The notes under the pieces were generated by a model, which saw only the letters and a program-made list of their open reading frames with translations, did no database searches and was not told the DNA's origin. Made by a program: the position numbers and the translations under genes. A DNA stretch of 48,144 nt from Verrucomicrobiota bacterium (GTDB lineage: Bacteria; Verrucomicrobiota; Verrucomicrobiia; Opitutales; Opitutaceae), in NCBI GenBank assembly GCA_023433275.1, contig JAEZDN010000064.1, positions 1 to 48,144 of the forward strand. The letters run 5' to 3'. The first letter of the stretch is position 1. Every line of letters begins with the position of its first letter. Below, piece by piece: positions 1-6,291 of this stretch.

Positions 1-21
1 CCCACACTAACCCGGCGGCGC

Positions 22-38
22 GCGGGCTGAACGCCCGC
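22..38 (+). other. Intercistronic hairpin upstream of atpF
   Basis: A 6-bp GCGGGC/GCCCGC stem with a 5-nt loop sits just before atpF. It has no T-tract, so it looks like an mRNA-processing or stability hairpin in the operon rather than a terminator. The preceding gene (expected atpE, subunit c) lies outside the window, so this is only a suggestion. Confidence 0.3.
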
Positions 39-60
39 CCCCCCATTTCTCTCTCCCGCC

Positions 61-603
61 ATGTTCCCCCTCCTCATCGCTGCTACCGAGGCCGCCCACG
101 ACGCCGGTTTCGCCGCCAAGTTTGGCCTCGAGTGGAAATACATCGTTGTTCAGGTCATCAGCTTCCTGATCCTCTTCGGTGTCCTCTACAAGTTCGCCAT
201 CAAGCCGACGACGGCCACGATGGAGGAGCGCAACAAGAAGATCGCCGACGGTCTCCGCCACGCCGAGGAAACCCAGGCCCGCCTCGCCGCCGCCCAGCAG
301 GAAAGCGCCGCCCTCATCAAGGCCGCCCAGGTCGAGGCCAACAAGGCCATCGAGGAGGCCCGCAAGGCCGCCAAGGAATTCGGCGACAAGCAACAGGCCG
401 ACGCCATCGCGCGCGCCGCCGACCTGCTCGCCAAGGCCCAGCAGTCAATCGAGCTCGAGCACAAGAAGATGCTCGACCAGGCCCGCGGCGAAATCGCCCG
501 CCTCGTCGTCAAGACCACCGAGCAGGTCCTCGCGAAGAAGCTCTCCGATTCCGACCGCGCCGCCTACAACGAGGCCGCGACCAAGGAACTCTCCGCCCTC
601 TAA
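61..603 (+). CDS. atpF: F0F1 ATP synthase subunit b
   Basis: This is the peripheral-stalk subunit of F-type ATP synthase, linking membrane F0 to the F1 head. The 180-residue protein has one N-terminal membrane segment (about residues 27-47, YIVVQVISFLILFGVLYKF). A long Ala/Glu/Lys/Gln-rich coiled coil follows to the C-terminus, which is the normal subunit b architecture and length. The ATG follows a pyrimidine-rich leader with no clear Shine-Dalgarno. It opens the visible part of the operon; subunits a and c, which would show whether the enzyme is H+- or Na+-coupled, are upstream of the window. Confidence 0.95.
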   Translation: MFPLLIAATEAAHDAGFAAKFGLEWKYIVVQVISFLILFGVLYKFAIKPTTATMEERNKKIADGLRHAEETQARLAAAQQESAALIKAAQVEANKAIEEARKAAKEFGDKQQADAIARAADLLAKAQQSIELEHKKMLDQARGEIARLVVKTTEQVLAKKLSDSDRAAYNEAATKELSAL

Positions 604-642
604 GCCCCCTTTGCGCTTAGCCCCTCGCCCTTAGCTCTCCTC

Positions 643-1029
643 ATGGCCGCCGACAAACAAACCAAGCTCCTCGCCAAACAGCTCTTCAAGCTGAGTGTCG
701 TCAACGGCGTCGTCTCGCCCGAGCAGGTCGCCGGCGTCCTCGGCTGGATCGAGAAAACCTCGCCCCGCCAACCCGTCGCGCTCCTCAAGGCCTACCACCA
801 TCGCATCGCCACCGAGCTCGCCAAGTCGCGCGCCGAGGTCGAGCACGCCGGTCCGGTCTCCGACGCCACGCTGAAACAGATCGAGGCCGCCATGACGAAG
901 CGCTACGCGCGGCCCGTCACCGCCACGGCCAAGGCCAACCCGAAGCTCCTCGCCGGCCTCCGCGTCCGCGTGGGCTCCGATGTCTACGAGTCCTCCGTCG
1001 CCGGCCAGCTCGCCAAACTCTCCGTCTAA
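643..1029 (+). CDS. atpH: F0F1 ATP synthase subunit delta (short form)
   Basis: This is the OSCP/delta subunit that caps F1 and binds the b-subunit stalk. It is identified by its place between atpF and atpA and by a C-terminal half of OSCP type, containing the KANPKLLAGLRVRVGSDVYE region followed by SSVAGQL. At 128 residues it is about 50 shorter than the usual 170-180. The missing part is in the N-terminal helical domain, which normally contacts the alpha subunit N-termini. Reading frame and stop are clean, so it looks like a lineage-specific short form rather than a broken gene. Confidence 0.85.
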   Translation: MAADKQTKLLAKQLFKLSVVNGVVSPEQVAGVLGWIEKTSPRQPVALLKAYHHRIATELAKSRAEVEHAGPVSDATLKQIEAAMTKRYARPVTATAKANPKLLAGLRVRVGSDVYESSVAGQLAKLSV

Positions 1030-1083
1030 CCCCGCCGGTCCCTTAATCTTAAACTTTAAACTTCCACCGCGCGAAGCGTCACC

Positions 1084-2613
1084 ATGAGCAACGTCATCGA
1101 ACAAATCGAACAACAGATCGCCAAGCTTTCCACCAAGGCGGTTCGCAAGAACACCGGCGTCATCCGCACCATCGCCGACGGCGTGGCCAAGATCGAGGGC
1201 CTCTCCGACGTCATGTACAACGAGATGGTGCAGTTCCCCGGCGGGGTCATCGGCATCGCGCTCAATCTCGAAGAGGACGAAGTCGGCTGCGTCGTCCTCG
1301 GTGACGTTTCCGCCCTGAAGCAGGGCGACGAGGTCTCCACCACCGGCAAGCTCCTCTCCATCCCCGTCGGCAAGGCCCTCCTCGGCCGCGTCGTCGACGC
1401 GCTCGGCCGCCCGGTCGACGGCAAGGGCCCGATCGCCGCCACCGAATCCTACCCGGTCGAGAAGATCGCCCCCGGCATCATCGTCCGCAAATCCGTCTCC
1501 CAGCCCCTCTTCACCGGTATCATGGCCATCGACTCCATGATCCCGATCGGCCGCGGCCAGCGCGAACTGATCATCGGCGATCGCGGCACCGGCAAGACCA
1601 CGATCTGCATCGACACGATCATCAACCAGGCCCGCATCAACAAGGTCGGCCTCGCTTCCGGCGACAAGTCCTTCCGCCCGGTCTACTCCATCTACGTCGG
1701 CATCGGCCAGAAGCAGTCCAACATCGTCCGCACCATCGCCGCCCTCGAGGCCGCCGACGCGCTGCAGTACACGATCATCGTCGCCGCCCCCGCCGCCGAC
1801 AACCCGGCCAACCAATACCTCGCCCCGTTCTCCGGCGCCGCCCTCGGCGAATGGTTCATGGAAAACGGCATGGATGCGCTGATCGTCTATGACGATCTCT
1901 CCAAGCACGCCGTCGCCTACCGCCAGATCTCGCTCATCCTGAAGCGCCCCTCCGGCCGCGAGGCGTATCCGGGCGACGTGTTTTATCTCCACTCCCGCCT
2001 CCTCGAGCGCTCCGCCCGCCTCGACGGCAAGGGCTCGCTCACCGCGCTGCCCGTCATCGAGACGCAGGCCGGCGACGTGTCCGCCTACATCCCGACGAAC
2101 GTGATCTCCATCACCGATGGCCAGATCTTCCTCGAGACCGATCTCTTCAACCAGGGCATCCGCCCCGCCGTGTCCGTCGGTCTCTCCGTCTCGCGCGTCG
2201 GCTCGTCCGCCCAGATCAAGGTCACCAAGCAGGTCGGCGGCAAACTCAAGGGCGAGCTCGCCCAGTTCCGCGAACTCGCAGCCTTCGCCCAGTTCGGCTC
2301 CGACCTCGACGCCAAGACCAAGGCCACCCTCGACCGCGGCGCGCGCATCGTCGAACTCTTCAAGCAGCCGCAGCTCAACCCGCTCGCGATCGAGGTCCAG
2401 GCCTCCGTTCTCTGGGTTCTCCAAAAGGGCTACTTCGACTCCATCGACGTGAAGCAGATCGTCGCCGCCGCGAACTCCCTCAAGGACTACCTCACCAGCC
2501 GCAAGGCCGACCTGCTGACGCAGATCCGCACCGAGGCCAAGCTCACCGACCCGATCGAGGCCGCCCTCAAGTCCGCCGCCGACGAGTGGAAGAGTGGCTT
2601 CGCCGCCAAGTAA
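1084..2613 (+). CDS. atpA: F0F1 ATP synthase subunit alpha
   Basis: This is the non-catalytic nucleotide-binding subunit of F1. The 509-residue protein has the beta-barrel domain, a P-loop at residues 165-172 reading GDRGTGKT, and the C-terminal helical domain with ALEAADALQYTIIVAA and PAADNPANQYLAPFSGAA upstream of it. The usual alpha P-loop is GDRQTGKT, so Gln is replaced by Gly here. Length is normal. The spacer from atpH (54 bp) is made of repeated TTAAACTT-like words rather than a recognisable promoter. Confidence 0.98.
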   Translation: MSNVIEQIEQQIAKLSTKAVRKNTGVIRTIADGVAKIEGLSDVMYNEMVQFPGGVIGIALNLEEDEVGCVVLGDVSALKQGDEVSTTGKLLSIPVGKALLGRVVDALGRPVDGKGPIAATESYPVEKIAPGIIVRKSVSQPLFTGIMAIDSMIPIGRGQRELIIGDRGTGKTTICIDTIINQARINKVGLASGDKSFRPVYSIYVGIGQKQSNIVRTIAALEAADALQYTIIVAAPAADNPANQYLAPFSGAALGEWFMENGMDALIVYDDLSKHAVAYRQISLILKRPSGREAYPGDVFYLHSRLLERSARLDGKGSLTALPVIETQAGDVSAYIPTNVISITDGQIFLETDLFNQGIRPAVSVGLSVSRVGSSAQIKVTKQVGGKLKGELAQFRELAAFAQFGSDLDAKTKATLDRGARIVELFKQPQLNPLAIEVQASVLWVLQKGYFDSIDVKQIVAAANSLKDYLTSRKADLLTQIRTEAKLTDPIEAALKSAADEWKSGFAAK

Positions 2614-2657
2614 GTTCCGGACCCAAGATCCCAGACCCTGGACCCTAGTCCCTAATC

Positions 2658-3533
2658 ATGGCTTCCCTCCGCGACATCCGCCGACGCATCAAGTCGGTCA
2701 AGAACACCCGCCAGATCACCAAGGCGATGGAGCTCGTGGCCGCGTCGAAGATGAAGAAGGCCCAGCAGGCCGCCCTTGCGGGCCGCGCCTACGCCGGCCT
2801 CATGGCCGAGATGCTCGCCGCCGTCGCCGGCCGCGTCGAGGAGAGCACCCATCCGTTCCTCGCCCGCCGCGAGGTGAGGACGCGCGGCATCATCCTGGTC
2901 ACGACCGACAAGGGCCTCGCCGGTCCGCTGAACGCCAACCTCTTCAAGCTCGTCGTCGACACGGTCAAGGGCCCCGCCAAGTTCGCCGTCATCGGCCGCA
3001 AGGGTGCGCAGTTCCTCGCCCGGACGAAGCGTGACCTCCTCGCCGACTTCACCGTCAGCGACCGCGTCCCGTTCTCCGACGTCAAGGTCGTCGCCGAGTT
3101 CATGGTGAAGCAATACCTCGAGGGTAACGTCGACACCGTCGAGCTCATCTACCCGCACTTCCGCAACACGCTCGTCCAGACGCCGACCAACCTCCCGCTC
3201 CTGCCCCTGCAGAGCCTGGCGGCCGTCGTCGCCGACCTGCGCTCCGACGCCGGCACGTCCGCCAAGGCCGACGACCGCGAGATCCTCTTCGAGCCCGATG
3301 CCAACAGCGTGCTCGAGGCCCTCCTCCCGCTCTACGTCAACCGCGAGATCTACCAGCACATCCTCGACGCCAAGGCCTCCGAGCACTCGTCGCGCATGGT
3401 CGCCATGAAGACCGCCAAGGACAACGCCACGAAGCTGATCGGCGACCTCACCCTCGAATACAACAAGGCCCGCCAGGCCGGCATCACGCAGGAAATCCTC
3501 GAGATCGCCGCCGCGTCGTTCTCCTCCAACTAA
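2658..3533 (+). CDS. atpG: F0F1 ATP synthase subunit gamma
   Basis: This is the central rotor shaft of F1. The 291-residue protein starts with the typical N-terminal helix (MASLRDIRRRIKSVKNTRQI, then TKAMELVAASKM) and ends with the conserved C-terminal helix (SRMVAMKTAKDNATKLI...YNKARQAGITQEILEI). These form the antiparallel coiled coil inside the alpha3beta3 ring. Length is normal for the family. The 44-bp spacer from atpA consists of repeated GGACCC/GACCCT words. A REP-like palindrome separates atpG from atpD. Confidence 0.97.
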   Translation: MASLRDIRRRIKSVKNTRQITKAMELVAASKMKKAQQAALAGRAYAGLMAEMLAAVAGRVEESTHPFLARREVRTRGIILVTTDKGLAGPLNANLFKLVVDTVKGPAKFAVIGRKGAQFLARTKRDLLADFTVSDRVPFSDVKVVAEFMVKQYLEGNVDTVELIYPHFRNTLVQTPTNLPLLPLQSLAAVVADLRSDAGTSAKADDREILFEPDANSVLEALLPLYVNREIYQHILDAKASEHSSRMVAMKTAKDNATKLIGDLTLEYNKARQAGITQEILEIAAASFSSN

Positions 3534-3550
3534 TCCCTTTCAACCAACTT

Positions 3551-3572
3551 GTAGGAGCCTGCTTGCAGGCGA
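3551..3572 (+). repeat. Single REP-like palindrome (GTAG-headed, family I)
   Basis: The sequence is a GTAG head, then GAG, then a GCCTG-CTTG-CAGGC hairpin, in the atpG-atpD spacer. The same unit occurs as a nearly perfect inverted pair at 24974-25030. The head-plus-hairpin layout matches REPs mobilised by RAYT transposases. It lies inside an operon, 27 bp before the beta-subunit start. Confidence 0.7.
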
Positions 3573-3598
3573 CTTCTTCCACCACCGCCCCATCCGTC

Positions 3599-5020
3599 AT
3601 GAGCAATACTGGCAAAATCGTCCAAGTCATCGGCGCCGTCGTCGACGTGCAGTTCGCCGAGAATTCCGTCCCGCCCATTTATCAGGCGATCACCGTCGAC
3701 TACACCGTCGCCGGCAAGAAGGAGTCGCTGACCCTCGAGATCCAGCAGCACCTCGGCGAAGGCCTCGTGCGCGCGATCGCCATGTCCTCCACCGAGGGGC
3801 TCGTGCGCGGCATGCCCGTGGTTGACACCGGTGCCCCCATTTCCGTCCCCGTCGGCGAGGGCATCCTCGGCCGCATCTTCGACGTCACCGGCACGCCCGT
3901 CGACGGCAAGGGCCCGGTCCCGCACACCAAGCGCTACCCGATCCACCGTCCCGCCCCGGCCCTCGCCGAGCAGGACACCAAGGCCCAGATCCTCGAGACG
4001 GGCATCAAGGTCATCGACCTGATCTGCCCGTTCATCAAGGGCGGCAAGGCGGGCGCATTCGGCGGCGCCGGCGTCGGCAAGACCGTCGTCATTCTCGAAC
4101 TCATCAACAACATCGCGAAGGCGCACGGCGGTTACTCCGTGTTCGCGGGCGTCGGCGAGCGTTCCCGCGAGGGCAACGATCTCTACCACGAGATGTCCGA
4201 GGCCGGCGTCATCAACCAGCAGGACCTCAGCAAGTCCAAGGTCGCGCTCGTGTACGGCCAGATGAACGAGCCCCCGGGCGCCCGTATGCGCGTCGCCCTC
4301 TCCGCGCTCGCGATGACCGAGTACTTCCGCGACGAGAAGAACCAGGACGTGCTCCTCTTCATCGATAACATCTTCCGTTTCTCCCAGGCCGGTTCCGAGG
4401 TGTCCGCCCTCCTCGGCCGCTCGCCGTCCGCGGTGGGTTACCAGCCGACGCTCTCCAACGAGATGGGCCTCCTCCAGGAGCGCATCACCTCGACGAAGAA
4501 GGGTTCCATCACCTCCGTGCAGGCCGTGTACGTGCCGGCCGACGATTTGACCGACCCGGCCCCCGCCAACACCTTCGCGCACTTGGACTCCACCATCGTG
4601 TTGGAGCGCTCCATCGCCGAGCTCGGCATCTATCCCGCCGTCGACCCGCTCGCCTCCGTGTCCAAGGCCCTCCAGCCCGACATCGTCGGCGAGGAACACT
4701 ACAAGGTCGCCCGCGAAGTGCAGCGCGTCCTCCAGCGCTACAAGGATCTCCAGGACATCATCGCGATTCTCGGTCTCGATGAGCTCTCCCCCGAGGACAA
4801 GCTCACCGTTTACCGTGCCCGCAAGATCCAGCGCCTCCTCTCGCAGCCGTTCGCGGTCGCCGAGGTGTTCACCGGCACCCCGGGCAAGTACGTCCCGGTC
4901 AAGGAAACCGTCCGCGGCTTCAAGATGCTGCTCGACGGCGAACTCGACCACATCGGCGAGACCGACTTCTACATGAAGGGCGGCATCGACGAGGTCATCG
5001 CCGCCGCCGGGAAGAAGTAA
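3599..5020 (+). CDS. atpD: F0F1 ATP synthase subunit beta
   Basis: This is the catalytic subunit of F1. It carries Walker A GGAGVGKT (about residue 155), the GERSREGNDLYHEM segment with the catalytic Glu, the LLFIDNIFRF Walker B, and ALLGRSPSAVGYQPTL. I place the start at the ATG giving MSNTGKIVQVIGAVVDVQF, which matches the family N-terminus. An upstream in-frame ATG at 3563 would add 12 residues encoded by REP-derived DNA and is unlikely. Length is 473 residues, normal for the family. Confidence 0.98.
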   Translation: MSNTGKIVQVIGAVVDVQFAENSVPPIYQAITVDYTVAGKKESLTLEIQQHLGEGLVRAIAMSSTEGLVRGMPVVDTGAPISVPVGEGILGRIFDVTGTPVDGKGPVPHTKRYPIHRPAPALAEQDTKAQILETGIKVIDLICPFIKGGKAGAFGGAGVGKTVVILELINNIAKAHGGYSVFAGVGERSREGNDLYHEMSEAGVINQQDLSKSKVALVYGQMNEPPGARMRVALSALAMTEYFRDEKNQDVLLFIDNIFRFSQAGSEVSALLGRSPSAVGYQPTLSNEMGLLQERITSTKKGSITSVQAVYVPADDLTDPAPANTFAHLDSTIVLERSIAELGIYPAVDPLASVSKALQPDIVGEEHYKVAREVQRVLQRYKDLQDIIAILGLDELSPEDKLTVYRARKIQRLLSQPFAVAEVFTGTPGKYVPVKETVRGFKMLLDGELDHIGETDFYMKGGIDEVIAAAGKK

Positions 5021-5116
5021 CCCAGCAGTAGCGAGTGGTAGCGACTGGCAAGCATACCGCAGATCCGTCTCCCACCTACTCGCTGCTCACTACCCGCTAC
5101 CCGCTACTTCCACACC
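5021..5116. repeat. Word-repeat inverted structure between atpD and atpC
   Basis: The left part repeats GTAGCGA(G/C)TGG words. The right part carries their complement (TACTCGCTGCTCACTACC, CGCTACCCGCTACTT), so the spacer can fold on itself. No gene and no promoter are visible. It belongs to the same style of word-repeat spacer seen at many junctions in this window. Confidence 0.55.
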
Positions 5117-5524
5117 ATGCCTCTCACTCTCGAAATCGTAACTCCCGAAGCCAAGGTCTACTCGGACACGATCGATAGCGTCGTCATCCCGACGGTCGAG
5201 GGCGAGATCGGCGTCCTCCCGGGCCACATCCCGCTGCTCACTCAGGTGGAGGACGGCGAGCTCCGCGTCACCAAGGGCGCGACCACCGAGCTCCTTGTCG
5301 TCAGCGGCGGCTTCGCCCAGATCGACGGTGACCGCGTCCGCGTCCTCGCGGAAAACGCGATCAACGAGGAAAAGATCGACGAGAACGCCGTCGAAGCCGC
5401 CCTCAAGCGCGCCGAGGAGCAGCTCCGGGAAGCCAAGGACATGGATCCCCAGCAGTACGAACAGCTGCAAAGCATGGTTCGCTACTCCGGCGTCCAGCTG
5501 GCCGTCAAACGCCGCAAGCGCTAG
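5117..5524 (+). CDS. atpC: F0F1 ATP synthase subunit epsilon
   Basis: This subunit of the F1 central stalk regulates ATP hydrolysis. The 135-residue protein begins MPLTLEIVTPEAKVYSDTID and has the epsilon beta-sandwich signature EGEIGVLPGHIPLLTQV, a GGFAQIDGDRVRVLAE stretch, and a C-terminal helical hairpin. It is the last gene of the operon and is followed directly by an intrinsic terminator at 5547-5570. Confidence 0.96.
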   Translation: MPLTLEIVTPEAKVYSDTIDSVVIPTVEGEIGVLPGHIPLLTQVEDGELRVTKGATTELLVVSGGFAQIDGDRVRVLAENAINEEKIDENAVEAALKRAEEQLREAKDMDPQQYEQLQSMVRYSGVQLAVKRRKR

Positions 5525-5546
5525 ACGCCCGGAGTTCCCCCATCGA

Positions 5547-5570
5547 GCGCGACCCCGGTCGCGCTTTTTT
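5547..5570 (+). terminator. Intrinsic terminator of the atp operon
   Basis: A GCGCGAC/GTCGCGC stem with a 4-nt loop is followed by six T residues, 22 bp after the atpC stop. Confidence 0.9.
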
Positions 5571-5821
5571 GTCGGCCATCGCCCGGGCTCGCCGCTCGAA
5601 TTTCGACGCGGCCCGGAATTTCCTCCATTCCTGCCGTGTGCGCAGTAGTCGCTGCTCGTGGCCTGATCGATCGTGGGACGCAGACTCGCTGCGCTTGCCA
5701 TCCCTTGGCAGCGCATGCACCAAGCGCCGCCCCTTCGCCACCGGACCACGCCCGATCGCCTCGTCGCCCCGACAGTTTCACTGAGCGCACCCTAAAGCCC
5801 CGCGAATACTCGCCTTCCGCG
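5571..5821. other. Spacer between atp terminator and feo operator
   Basis: About 250 bp with no convincing gene. Short open frames exist on both strands but lack protein-like composition or start signals. It presumably holds the feo promoter, though I see no clear -35/-10 pair. Confidence 0.4.
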
Positions 5822-5840
5822 CTTGAAACTCAGTCTCAAG
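5822..5840. promoter_or_regulatory. Candidate Fur-family operator upstream of feoA
   Basis: The 19-bp sequence CTTGAAACTCAGTCTCAAG equals its reverse complement at 16 of 19 positions. Its 15-bp core TGAAACT-C-AGTCTCA has the 7-1-7 layout of Fur-family boxes (TGA...TCA ends). It ends 20 bp before the feoA start, a normal place for an iron-responsive operator. Binding by Fur is inferred; a DtxR/MntR-type regulator is possible. Confidence 0.5.
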
Positions 5841-5860
5841 TAGCCATCTAATGCCTTCCC

Positions 5861-6115
5861 GTGTCCACGTCCCTTCGCAACCTCTCGCCTCTCTGTCAGC
5901 TCACCCCCGGTGCCACCGCGCGCGTGTGCGAATTGGCTGGCGACGAGAGTTTCCGCCAGCGCGTTCGTGAAATGGGATTCGGCGAGGCGGCCCTCGTCAC
6001 CAAGATCTCCGGCGACAGCACCAGCCTCTGCCTCGTGAACGGCACGCGCATCGCCCTCAATCACCGCGCGGCCATGAGCATCCTCGTCGAGCCGCTCCCC
6101 GCCAACGCCAGGTGA
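5861..6115 (+). CDS. feoA: Ferrous iron transport protein A (FeoA)
   Basis: This 84-residue cytoplasmic SH3-like protein assists FeoB in Fe2+ uptake. The family signature is clear: LCQLTPGATARVCELAGD, then FRQRVREMGFGEAALVTKI and a closing RIALNHRAAMSILVEPL strand. The start is GTG, because a nearby ATG (5851) is out of frame. The gene lies just after a Fur-like palindrome and 176 bp before feoB. Confidence 0.92.
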   Translation: MSTSLRNLSPLCQLTPGATARVCELAGDESFRQRVREMGFGEAALVTKISGDSTSLCLVNGTRIALNHRAAMSILVEPLPANAR

Positions 6116-6122
6116 GGAAAAA

Positions 6123-6290
6123 GGCTGAAGGACTGAAGGGCTGAAAAGCTGAAGCCCCAACTGCACTTTCGTCGTCCTGAGCGAAGTGAAGGATCCGCGA
6201 ACACCACCACACCGTCCCATCCGATCTTATACTCCCTTGGAATGACGCGCCCCAATCAGCCCTTCAGCTTTTCAGCCCTTCGGTCCTTCC
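6123..6290. repeat. Long inverted repeat between feoA and feoB
   Basis: The left arm (6123-6154) is built of CTGAAGGACTGAAGGG-type words. The right arm (6257-6290) is its close reverse complement (CCTTCAGCTTTTCAGCCC...). The loop carries a single CGTCCTGAGCGAAGTGAAGG unit, related to the repeat at 47626-48144. The right arm ends 1 bp before the TTG start of feoB, so the hairpin would cover the feoB translation start region. Confidence 0.75.
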
Positions 6291-6291
6291 A

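Noticed and set aside
631..2424. A 597-codon minus-strand frame opposite atpH/atpA
   Set aside because: Its composition is Asp/Gly/Glu-rich shadow protein; atpA on the other strand is certain.
5571..5821. Small genes in the spacer after the atp operon
   Set aside because: The short open frames on both strands overlap each other, lack ribosome-binding sites and have compositions expected of random GC-rich DNA.
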